From assembly GCA_040757775.1 (NCBI GenBank), contig JBFLWQ010000008.1:54232-118231 (forward strand): a stretch of 64,000 nt of DNA, in the 5' to 3' direction. The DNA comes from Thermodesulfobacteriota bacterium (GTDB lineage Bacteria > Desulfobacterota > UBA8473). Shown here one piece after another: positions 24,116 through 31,152 of the stretch; position 1 is the first letter of the stretch, and each line of letters starts with the position of its first letter. The notes beneath the pieces are model-generated. The model was not told the origin of the DNA. It saw nothing but the letters and a program-made list of their open reading frames with translations, and ran no database searches. Both the position numbers and the translations under genes were made by a program.

Positions 24116-25795
24116 TTAAAGAGAATACTGCAAAACCTTATAAGGGTCGTAACTCGCACCATTCGCTTCACGGATCACACCCAATATCTCCCCCAGGGTT
24201 GCTTTTGCCCTTAATGATTCCATCATTAACGGTACCAGATTGTGTCCCTCACCCTTACTGGCGCCTTCTCTCAAGTTTTCCAATGCATTTTTAGTTTTCC
24301 TTTTATCTCTTGTCTCCCTGAGCTTCCTGATTTCATCTTCCCTTTTCTTAGAGGTTGCCATTTGCTCTTCTAGAGGTCTGTCTCTACCAACCTCTATCGG
24401 CACTTCCTCTTCCTTTGAAACGATAAACTCGTTCATTCCTACTATAATCCTCTTCTTTTCTTCTATCTCTTTCTGCTCTTTGATGAGTTCCCTGTCCATC
24501 TCTGAACCGATCCACCCTGACTCTGTAGCCTTAATAGCACCACCCATATCATTTATCTTATTTATGACCTTAAACATCTCCTCTTCCATCCTGTTTGTGA
24601 GGGACTCAATGAAATAGGAACCAGCCAATGGGTCGGCTACACTTGCAACCCTTGATTCATACGCAAGTATGTTGTGGATATTCAGGGATGTTAAAGCCGA
24701 ATGCTCGGTGAGGATATAATAGCCTTCATCGTATCCTGCCGGATCAAAGGATTGAAGACCACCCAGGACACATGCCAGTGATTCCAGTGTAACCCTTGCT
24801 ACATTGTTCACTGGTTGCTGTACCGTCAGAGAATTACCTGATGTGTGTACTGACAGGTATAGCCTGCAGGATTCGGGTTTCTTTGCACCGTATTTTTCTT
24901 TCATCAATTTGGCCCACACCCTTCTGGCAGCCCTGAATTTGCATATCTCCTCAAAAAAATCTATATCACAGGCGCATCCGAATACATTTACCCTGGGGGC
25001 AAACTCATCTATATCATACCCCCTCTTTATCATCCTCTGTATGTATTCTTCCATGATTGCAATAGTAAATGCCATTTCCTGAATTGCATTGGCTCCTTTT
25101 TCATGCATATCGTAAGCATTGGGGGCTATGGGGTGCCATCTGGGGGTATTTTTTATAGAATACTCTATCACATCAGTTGCCAGTTTTGCTGCAAGGTCCA
25201 ATGGCTTGGCATTGGTCTCAAACATACTATAAACCAGATGAATCGGTTCATTCAGGATGGAACCGCTGATCTTTTTCAGATCGTATCCCATGTCCTCCGC
25301 ATACGCAACAAAGGCAGAATATACCACTGTGGCTGCCATACAGGGGTTGTTGAAAGAGACACTCACATCTTCCAGTGATATCCCGTCGAAGAGGTCATAC
25401 ATATCCTGCAAACAAACTATGGAAACCCCACTGACCCCTGCATATCCCTGAGCCAGCGGATGGTCCGGATCAATCCCCTGATGGGTTATGGTATCCCCAA
25501 AACAGTAAAGACCCGAGGCACCCTTTCCCAATAAGTACTTGTATCTCGCATTAGTGTCCGCTGTAGAACCCAGACCTGTAAATACCCTTCTCGTCCATAA
25601 TTTTCCACGATACATGTTGTTCCAGATACCCCTGGTGAATGGATATTCCCCAGGGTTTGCAATCTCATTCTGATAATCGGTTTCCTCTAAATCCTGAGGG
25701 CAATAGACCTCTTTTAGGGGGATGCCGGCCGAGGTTTCTGTAACCGGACAGCCGTCAAAGCGCCTGCTTGATTTGATTTTTTCTTTACTACCCAT
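24116..25795 (-). CDS. Cobalamin-dependent acyl-CoA mutase, large subunit (non-canonical)
   Basis: A protein of about 559 residues of the methylmalonyl-CoA mutase large-subunit/alpha N-terminal family: MYRGKLWTRRVFTGLGSTA, DPDHPLAQGYAGVSGV, FEEICKFRAARRVWAKLM, HTSGNSLTVQQPVNNV and ADPLAGSYFIESLT are typical. Residues that set chemistry differ from methylmalonyl-CoA mutase as I recall it. The active-site His in GYHM is Asp (AYDMHEKG), the substrate-facing Tyr (Y89) is Phe, and the Arg that binds the substrate carboxylate (R207) aligns with Lys. The substrate is therefore probably not methylmalonyl-CoA. AGGAG supports the ATG at 25795. The small subunit follows downstream. Confidence 0.85.
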   Translation of the reverse strand: MGSKEKIKSSRRFDGCPVTETSAGIPLKEVYCPQDLEETDYQNEIANPGEYPFTRGIWNNMYRGKLWTRRVFTGLGSTADTNARYKYLLGKGASGLYCFGDTITHQGIDPDHPLAQGYAGVSGVSIVCLQDMYDLFDGISLEDVSVSFNNPCMAATVVYSAFVAYAEDMGYDLKKISGSILNEPIHLVYSMFETNAKPLDLAAKLATDVIEYSIKNTPRWHPIAPNAYDMHEKGANAIQEMAFTIAIMEEYIQRMIKRGYDIDEFAPRVNVFGCACDIDFFEEICKFRAARRVWAKLMKEKYGAKKPESCRLYLSVHTSGNSLTVQQPVNNVARVTLESLACVLGGLQSFDPAGYDEGYYILTEHSALTSLNIHNILAYESRVASVADPLAGSYFIESLTNRMEEEMFKVINKINDMGGAIKATESGWIGSEMDRELIKEQKEIEEKKRIIVGMNEFIVSKEEEVPIEVGRDRPLEEQMATSKKREDEIRKLRETRDKRKTKNALENLREGASKGEGHNLVPLMMESLRAKATLGEILGVIREANGASYDPYKVLQYSL

Positions 25796-25869
25796 AACCA
25801 ATCTCCTTTCTGAAACATCAGAAGTATTGACAAAGCTCTGCTACATATTCACCCAGTTACCTATTCTCC

Positions 25870-26127
25870 TCATCTGTCTTTATCCTCCAGGTCGTTCAAC
25901 ACAATATCAAAAAACGGATAAACATTACGGTGCTTATATTTTTTAACATACTCATTATAGGCTTTGGCTGCATCCAATTCTGTCTTGAAATTTCCTATAT
26001 TAGCAAATCGCCCACAGCTTATGTCCACTCTTGCAAGCCACCTTTCAGGTTCTGGCAGATCACTATCGTAATATACACCGTGATATTTATCCGAGTTCTT
26101 CAAATTCGGTATAGGCCATCGTTTCAC
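25870..26127 (-). CDS. Small stand-alone AP2-domain protein
   Basis: An 85-residue protein whose middle is an AP2/ERF-like DNA-binding fold: KYHGVYYD (GV-Y strand), RWLARVDISCGRFANIGNFKT (W-A--, G-F-T) and ELDAAKAYNEYVKKY (the E-AA-AYD helix). In bacteria AP2 domains usually occur in HNH homing endonucleases; here no nuclease domain is attached. The GTG start has AAGGAGG exactly 7 bases upstream; longer in-frame starts lack such a site. Codons for KKYKHRNVYPFFDIV follow the domain. It lies upstream of the mutase genes on the same strand, 75 bp away, and could regulate them; this is inference only. Confidence 0.7.
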   Translation of the reverse strand: MKRWPIPNLKNSDKYHGVYYDSDLPEPERWLARVDISCGRFANIGNFKTELDAAKAYNEYVKKYKHRNVYPFFDIVLNDLEDKDR

Positions 26128-26269
26128 TGTCTCTCCTCCTTGCCTCAACCTCAATACCTGCTTCTCAGGGGTATTTTGGGGGTACATCGGGCAGAAGGGT
26201 ATACCTTCCATCACCAGGCATTAGATAACAACTTAGACCTCTGGAACAAATTGAAAAGCATAGTTATAT

Positions 26270-26299
26270 TGTATACATATATATAATAACTACTGTCAA
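26270..26299 (-). promoter_or_regulatory. Predicted promoter upstream of the AP2 gene
   Basis: On the minus strand TTGACA is followed after 18 bp by TATACA in a very AT-rich context. It could serve the AP2 gene and the mutase genes behind it. Confidence 0.4.
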
Positions 26300-26547
26300 G
26301 CTAAAAATTCCCTTTCTAGCCAAATGGATTATGGGAACAGAGGACGTTAGCGTACTGCTAAGTATGGTCAGGTAGGACTGGACGTTCAACCAATTTCTAT
26401 CGAACTCTTTTTTGTTGCCTCAAGAAAATCTGGGGTAAACTTTCTCTGTTTCTATCAAAGATCACCTCCCATATGCAAGTAAAAATTCTATTTACAAAAC
26501 TCGAGTTAATCTTTCGGCGAAAACGTTTCAACAAAAAGACTTTTCCA
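26300..26547. other. Intergenic stretch without a recognisable gene
   Basis: Between the AP2 gene's promoter region and the end of the acyl-CoA ligase gene I see no conserved reading frame, RNA gene or clear terminator. It holds only AT-rich sequence with scattered stop codons in all frames. Confidence 0.5.
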
Positions 26548-28080
26548 TTATTTCTCTCTCAGTTCCCTCTTCAAGACCTTACCAGCGGCAGTTCTAGGCA
26601 AGGCATCTAGAAACTCAATAAATTTGGGCTTCTTGTAACTTGCCATGTTTACCTTGCAGAAATCAATAACCTCTTGTTCCGTAGCGTTCTCTCCTTCCTT
26701 AAGAACGACAAATGCCTTGACTGCTTCAACCCAATCCTCGTCAGGAACCCCGATCACCGCTGCCTCGAGGACAGATGGATGAGAATAGAGAACCTCCTCA
26801 ACCTCTCGTGGATATATGTTCTCGCCACCACTTATTATCATGTCCTTCTTTCTGTCCATGATAAATATATAGCCCTCTTCATCTACGGTGGCCATATCTC
26901 CAGTATGAAGCCAGCCGTTCTTGATAGTCTCTGCTGTCTCTTCCGGCAACTTCCAATAACCCTTCATTACGTTATCGCCCTTGACAATAATCTCGCCCAT
27001 TTCACCGGGTTTTACATCTGTCCCCTGCTTATTGACCACCCTCGCCTCCACATTGAATATCTCCTTGCCGCACGATGCGAGCCTCTTTACCTTCTCCTCA
27101 GGGCCTTCCAGTATGTGTTCCTCTGATCTCAGAAATGTCACTCCGGGGCTTGCTTCTGTAAGACCATATGAATGGAGAAAGACAGGTTTAAATGTCTCCA
27201 TGGCTTTCCTTAAAACTGTTACCGGCATTGGAGATGCCCCGTAGAGAAATATCCTTAGATTGCTGAAGTCATAATCTCTTGGATTTTTTTCAATGTGCTG
27301 GAGTAAAAAGTTAACCATGGAGGGGACACCGAGAGTAAAGGTAACCTTCTCAGTCTCAAGGGTATCTAAGAAAGCTCCCGGTAGGAACCTGTTATGAATA
27401 ACCAAAGTGCCCCCTGCGTAAAGTGTAACAAGAGCATACTCGGCAGCTGTATGATAGTAGGGAACGGCACTTAAAAATACGTCGTTTTCGTCTAACTTGA
27501 AGTCGATAATTCTTGACATGTACATTGAAACCAGATTCTTATGACTGAGCATAGCCCCTTTTGGTTTCCCTGTAGTGCCGCTTGTATACATCTGAATAGC
27601 TACATCATCGTCGTCTATCACTATTTCCCAAAATTCAGGGGGAAATCCAGTTATCATGTCCTCATAGCGCCCCATACCCGGGGGGGCTGTGTCCCCCATA
27701 GCGAAGCAAGTGCCCACAGTCTTCAAATTACCTCGGATCGAACGTATAACATCTATAAACTCCCCACCCATTATCAGCATCTTTACTTCTGCATCATTTA
27801 TTATAAACTCCATCTCCCGCCCTGCTAACCTGCAGTTCAGCGGTACGAGAACTGCCCCTATCTTTGGAATAGCAATATAAAGCTCGATATATTCGGGGCA
27901 TGGATGTTCTAATAGTCCCACTCTATCCCCTTTTCCGATTCCCTTTGCCATGAGTCCGGCTGCTAACCTTTTTACCCTATCGTCCAACTCGCCATAACTG
28001 TGCTTCTTACCTTCAAAAACAATAGCGGTCTTATGCGGATAGAGTTTAGCGTTTCTTCTTAAAATGTCTCCTATAAGCAT
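26548..28080 (-). CDS. Acyl-CoA synthetase/ligase (AMP-forming)
   Basis: A complete 510-residue class I adenylate-forming ligase that makes an acyl-CoA and AMP. Motifs are the P-loop MYTSGTTGKPKGAMLSH (about residue 170), YGLTEASPGV, GWLHTGDMATVDEEGYIFI, the hinge DRKKDMIISGGENIYPREVE and the C-terminal catalytic Lys in RTAAGKVLKREL. It groups by motif with medium-chain or aromatic/carboxylate ligases rather than the long-chain FadD15 type at the left edge. GGAAGAG precedes the ATG. It lies 171 bp downstream of the broken enoyl-CoA hydratase on the same strand. The substrate is not readable. Confidence 0.92.
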   Translation of the reverse strand: MLIGDILRRNAKLYPHKTAIVFEGKKHSYGELDDRVKRLAAGLMAKGIGKGDRVGLLEHPCPEYIELYIAIPKIGAVLVPLNCRLAGREMEFIINDAEVKMLIMGGEFIDVIRSIRGNLKTVGTCFAMGDTAPPGMGRYEDMITGFPPEFWEIVIDDDDVAIQMYTSGTTGKPKGAMLSHKNLVSMYMSRIIDFKLDENDVFLSAVPYYHTAAEYALVTLYAGGTLVIHNRFLPGAFLDTLETEKVTFTLGVPSMVNFLLQHIEKNPRDYDFSNLRIFLYGASPMPVTVLRKAMETFKPVFLHSYGLTEASPGVTFLRSEEHILEGPEEKVKRLASCGKEIFNVEARVVNKQGTDVKPGEMGEIIVKGDNVMKGYWKLPEETAETIKNGWLHTGDMATVDEEGYIFIMDRKKDMIISGGENIYPREVEEVLYSHPSVLEAAVIGVPDEDWVEAVKAFVVLKEGENATEQEVIDFCKVNMASYKKPKFIEFLDALPRTAAGKVLKRELREK

Positions 28081-28182
28081 TTTAGCTCTTCCTTTATCTC
28101 CGGCTTGAAATAGCCTACTGCTCTGTCTTCCCCCTGGTAGACATTATGAACCCTCTTATCTATTCTTATCTATAACTATGCT

Positions 28183-28225
28183 TCACTCCTCGTGATTTGC
28201 GCGCCTTGTCCCGCCTGTGGCGGGA
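28183..28225. repeat. Partial copy of a dispersed repeat plus TCCCGCC hairpin
   Basis: Positions 28183-28209 repeat, with one mismatch in 27, the core CACTCCTCGTGATTTGCG found inside the 126-bp inverted-repeat element at 61191-61316. They run directly into a TCCCGCC-TGT-GGCGGGA stem. This is a fragment of the same repeat family, located in the spacer between two genes of one strand. Confidence 0.65.
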
Positions 28226-28251
28226 GAGCTTTTTACTGTGCCGTCTGATTC

Positions 28252-29042
28252 TTACTTTCCTTTGAATTCAGGTCTTCTCTTTTCTAAAGCTGCTTTGAAG
28301 CCTTCCCGAGCATCCTCCGTCTTTATGCAGACGCTCTGAGCAAAAGATGCAAATTCGAGTTCAGAGGAAAGGTTAGATCCTATACCACGTCTGATCCCCA
28401 TCTTTATCATGCCTATGGCCTTAGTGGCTCCCCTTGCCAGTTTGTTCGCAAATTCTCCTGTCACCTTTTCCAGTTGATCCGTCGGGACTACCTTGTTTAC
28501 CAAACCTATGCGTTCTGCTTCAATACCGTCTATTATGTCACCGGTAAAAGCCAGTTCATTGGCCTTCCCTATGCCTACCAGTTGAGGAAGAAAGAACATC
28601 CCTCCCATACCCGGCAATGTGCCTATCCTGACGAAAAACTCACTGAACTTGGCGTCTTCCGCCGCTATCATGATATCACATGCCAGACATAGATCAAACC
28701 CTGCCCCTATGGCCGGTCCATTCACCAATGCTATCACTGGCTTCGGCAAGTCAACGATCGCTCTGACTACTCCCTGAAATACTGCATATATCTCCTCTCT
28801 AACCTCCACCGGAGTCATATCCACTATCTTTTCTCCCTGGGGAAGATCTATACCAGAACAGAATACAGAACCGGCACCAGTGATAACTACTGCCCTCACT
28901 TCATTATCTTGAGAGGCTCTTTCAAGTGCATTCTTTATCTCTTTACCCATATCTATGCTCAATGCTTTCTTCGTTTGGGTCTATTCATTGTTATCGTAAT
29001 TACATTATCTTCTTTCTTATAGATAATATCCTGAAATTCCAC
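28252..29042 (-). pseudogene. Enoyl-CoA hydratase/isomerase with a one-base frameshift
   Basis: Read from a GTG behind AGGAGG at 29042, the sequence encodes VEFQDIIYKKEDNVITITMN, then RPKRR, a normal crotonase N-terminus. It then hits a stop because one base is missing; the next frame continues at 28962 with ALSIDMGKEI and runs 236 codons to the end. The joined product would be about 262 residues, the usual size, with VFCSGIDL (oxyanion hole), GPAIGAGFDLCLACD and the active-site Glu region GTLPGMGGMF. It is either a recent pseudogene or a sequence error. Reinitiation at the TTG of 28962 would give a protein lacking the first beta strands. It would hydrate enoyl-CoA esters beside the acyl-CoA ligase. 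Confidence 0.85.
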
Positions 29043-29079
29043 CTTCACCTCCTGTAGTGAACGACAGTAGAAAGTCTTC

Positions 29080-29110
29080 ACTGTTAACGGTTTAACGGTG
29101 AACGGTCAAC
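29080..29110. repeat. GTTAACGG word cluster
   Basis: Successive GTTAACGG, TTTAACGG, TGAACGG and TCAAC words upstream of the enoyl-CoA hydratase resemble the spacer repeat at 24072-24112. Confidence 0.4.
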
Positions 29111-29119
29111 AAAATTCCA

Positions 29120-29492
29120 GACTTTGTTAACCCTCATTTCATCTCAATTGGTTTCTCCCAATCTGTTATGGCAATAAGTCTATTGTTTGCCAGATCAGAC
29201 ATGAAGCTCAGTGAAGTTCCCTATATTGAGCATAAGGACCCTCGCCCTTGCTACCGTGAGACTGTGTCGTAATGCTCTTTTTGTCATTGCGAATGACCGA
29301 AGGAAGTGTGGCAATCTTTGTGTAATCAATGACATATGAGATTGCTTCAGTCGTTTCACTCCTTCGCAATGACATTGTGACACAGTCTCCGTGGGGGTAG
29401 GCATGTCAGAACCAGCACTGGACCCCATTTCAACAACAAGTGCCCCCTTCTCGGTCAGGCTTGCAAAAAAACCCTTTGTTACAACCTGGGCC
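29120..29492 (-). pseudogene. Remnant of an unidentified gene, interrupted by a small element
   Basis: Downstream of the MoaD-like gene the minus strand codes for AQVVTKGFFASLTEKGALVV, continuing EMGSSAGSDMPTP, with a stop codon immediately before it, so the original N-terminus is missing. At 29389 a 132-bp element interrupts the frame. If the element and one copy of its 3-bp target duplication are removed, the frame continues cleanly as TVARARVLMLNIGNFTELHV and stops. An overlapping ATG then opens MSDLANNRLIAITDWEKPIE, which ends after two more residues (MK). This is decayed coding sequence of one or two genes of the nitronate monooxygenase/MoaD operon. I cannot name the family. Confidence 0.55.
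29258..29389. mobile_element. 132-bp MITE-like element with target duplication
   Basis: It has perfect 11-bp terminal inverted repeats (GAGACTGTGTC at the left, GACACAGTCTC at the right) and a CGT direct repeat on each side (29255-29257 and 29390-29392). Inside, TTGTCATTGCGAATGAC and CTTCGCAATGACATTG form subterminal inverted repeats. There is no coding capacity, so it would need a transposase supplied elsewhere. Confidence 0.75.
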
Positions 29493-29500
29493 TAGCTGAC

Positions 29501-29779
29501 TCAACTGATAGCGGGATGTGCAAGCAACACGTTCACCACATCCCCGGATTTCACAGGTGTCTGCAGCCCAGAAAGGGAGCGCATGTCTTTACCGTTGACA
29601 TTGATTATAATGCTAGACTTTAGTTTACCCTTTTCATCAAACAAATGGCCCTTTATACGTGGGAAACGTTCCTCTAGCTTACCCAGACATTCAGCGACAT
29701 GGGTGGCATCAACCTCTACTACAGCTAACCTCCCGGTCACTTGTCGCAAAAGGGGTGGAACCTTGACCTGTATACTCAT
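29501..29779 (-). CDS. MoaD/ThiS-family ubiquitin-like protein without terminal GG
   Basis: A 92-residue beta-grasp protein: VKVPPLLRQVTGRLAVVEVD, ECLGKLEERFPRIKGHLFDE, SIIINVNGKDMRSL and VKSGDVVNVLL fit the MoaD/ThiS/SAMP fold. Sulfur carriers of this family end in Gly-Gly; here the end is LLAHPAIS. It therefore cannot be thiocarboxylated or conjugated as written. It may be a non-carrier homologue, or the 3' end may have been lost in the deletion that also removed the N-terminus of the next gene. The ATG overlaps the end of the nitronate monooxygenase by 4 bp, and GGGAGGAG precedes it. Confidence 0.8.
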   Translation of the reverse strand: MSIQVKVPPLLRQVTGRLAVVEVDATHVAECLGKLEERFPRIKGHLFDEKGKLKSSIIINVNGKDMRSLSGLQTPVKSGDVVNVLLAHPAIS

Positions 29780-30756
29780 TTTGTCACTCCTCCCAAGGAA
29801 GCAATCTGCTGAGCGATAGCGCTCGCCTCAGCAATTATGCCATCAATGAATTCTTTGACAGTTGAGGTGCGATGTATTAGGCCCACAGCTAAACCACAGT
29901 AAGCCAGCCCCGCATCCAGCTCACCATCAAGTATGGCCCTCTTGTAGTTCTCACCAGCAACAACCGCGACCAACTCTTCGAAAGCAGCACCCCGGGCTTC
30001 CATCTCCTCAACTTGTTCCACGGCTTTGTTCCTCAATGAGCGGTGCGGAAGCCCTATAGAACGCTCAATCACAGCCAGGTCGGTCTCTTTGCTCCTGACC
30101 ATCCACTCCTTAAACTTAGGATGGGTTGGACATTCCTCCGTTGCCATAAAACCGGTACCAATAGTAACACCCTCAGCACCCAGAGCCAGGGCGGCTATAA
30201 ACCCACGGCCATTGACAATCCCTCCGCCAGCAAGGACCGGTATCTTGACGGTCTCCCGTGTTACCGGAACCAGGACCATAGTAGGAACATCATCCATACC
30301 CAGTGCGCCCCCGTTCTCAAATCCAACTACAGTTACCATGTCAGCCCCATCATTCTCTGCCCTGCGGGCATGCCTTGCCGCAGCACACTTGTGTATACAT
30401 TTTACTCCTCCTTCCTTGAGGCGGGAGAAATATTCCGCAGGGCTGCGAGTCCCTGAGGTTTCGACTGCCGCAACCCCTTCGTCAATGAGGGTTTCGATGA
30501 ACTCATCATTGGGCATAGGCCTCCGTGATGGAAACAGATTGATGTTTATCCCAAAAGGCTTGTTGGTCAGACTTTTCGTCTTCTTGATCTCCTCGCGAAG
30601 CTCCTCTGCGGTTTCAAAGTTTGCTGAGGTGATAATCCCTAACCCACCAGCATTCGAGACCGCAGCCGCATAGCCTGCTCGAGAGATGTAAGCCATCCCA
30701 CCAGCAACTATGGGATACTCAATACCAAGCATCTCTGTGACTCTTGTCTTGAACAT
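29776..30756 (-). CDS. Nitronate monooxygenase / FabK-like flavin TIM-barrel enzyme
   Basis: A 326-residue FMN-dependent TIM-barrel protein of the 2-nitropropane dioxygenase family: ILGIEYPIVAGGMAYISRAG-like N-terminus (here MLGIEYPIVAGGMAYIS), GGLGIITSANF, INLFPSRRP, DMVTVVGFENGGALGMDDVP, VLAGGGIVNGRGFIAALALG and GVTIGTGFMAT for phosphate binding. Members act on nitronates or, as FabK, reduce enoyl thioesters; in anaerobes with CoA gene clusters the latter type of chemistry is plausible. AAGGAG precedes the ATG. A well-formed sigma54 promoter lies 64 bp upstream, and the sigma54 activator gene is the next gene upstream. Confidence 0.88.
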   Translation of the reverse strand: MFKTRVTEMLGIEYPIVAGGMAYISRAGYAAAVSNAGGLGIITSANFETAEELREEIKKTKSLTNKPFGININLFPSRRPMPNDEFIETLIDEGVAAVETSGTRSPAEYFSRLKEGGVKCIHKCAAARHARRAENDGADMVTVVGFENGGALGMDDVPTMVLVPVTRETVKIPVLAGGGIVNGRGFIAALALGAEGVTIGTGFMATEECPTHPKFKEWMVRSKETDLAVIERSIGLPHRSLRNKAVEQVEEMEARGAAFEELVAVVAGENYKRAILDGELDAGLAYCGLAVGLIHRTSTVKEFIDGIIAEASAIAQQIASLGGVTK

Positions 30757-30818
30757 AATCGACTCCTTTCTTAGCTAAGGTTATTTTATTTAGGTTGAAA
30801 GTTTAAACTTTTTAGTAA

Positions 30819-30835
30819 CGCAAAATCCATACCAA
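30819..30835 (-). promoter_or_regulatory. Predicted sigma54 (-24/-12) promoter of the nitronate monooxygenase operon
   Basis: On the minus strand TTGGTATGGATTTTGCG matches the consensus TGGCACG-N4-TTGC, with the invariant GG and GC separated by exactly 10 bases. Transcription would start about 50 bp before the ATG. The rest of the 396-bp spacer (30757-31152) holds no gene and is AT-rich; activator sites could lie there. Confidence 0.65.
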
Positions 30836-31152
30836 CCTCTAATCTAAAAATGGAAATAGATTAACTAGAGGAATTAACTCAACGAACTTATACAACAAAT
30901 TCAATGAAATTAGGAAACTAGACGTATTTATATTTATAAGGAATGGATTCATTCGGGATTGATAGTGCGGACTCCGTAGCCCTGTCTTCATGGTCTGCGT
31001 GAGTTGATATTCTTAAAAATGTAGGGTTAACAGATACAGTTAGGTTCTTAGCAATCTTAATTTATATGATTTGGATGAAAAATATCTACATGTAGCTAAA
31101 TAAATACACTCTATTCGAAAGATAAAAAAGAAGATATTAGATAATTGCCGAT

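Noticed and set aside
24116..25795. Naming the gene methylmalonyl-CoA mutase (mcmA)
   Set aside because: Key substrate residues differ, including Asp for the active-site His, so only the family is claimed.
25802..25869. A sigma54 promoter before the first mutase gene
   Set aside because: A GG-N10-GC spacing exists on the minus strand, but the surrounding bases do not match the -24/-12 consensus.
28209..28225. Rho-independent terminator for the acyl-CoA ligase/enoyl-CoA hydratase genes
   Set aside because: The T-run follows the hairpin only on the + strand, whereas both genes are on the minus strand; the hairpin belongs to a repeat fragment.
30026..30673. A 215-codon open frame on the + strand
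   Set aside because: It lies wholly antisense to the nitronate monooxygenase gene, has a low-complexity Ser/Pro/Thr-rich translation and no ribosome site.
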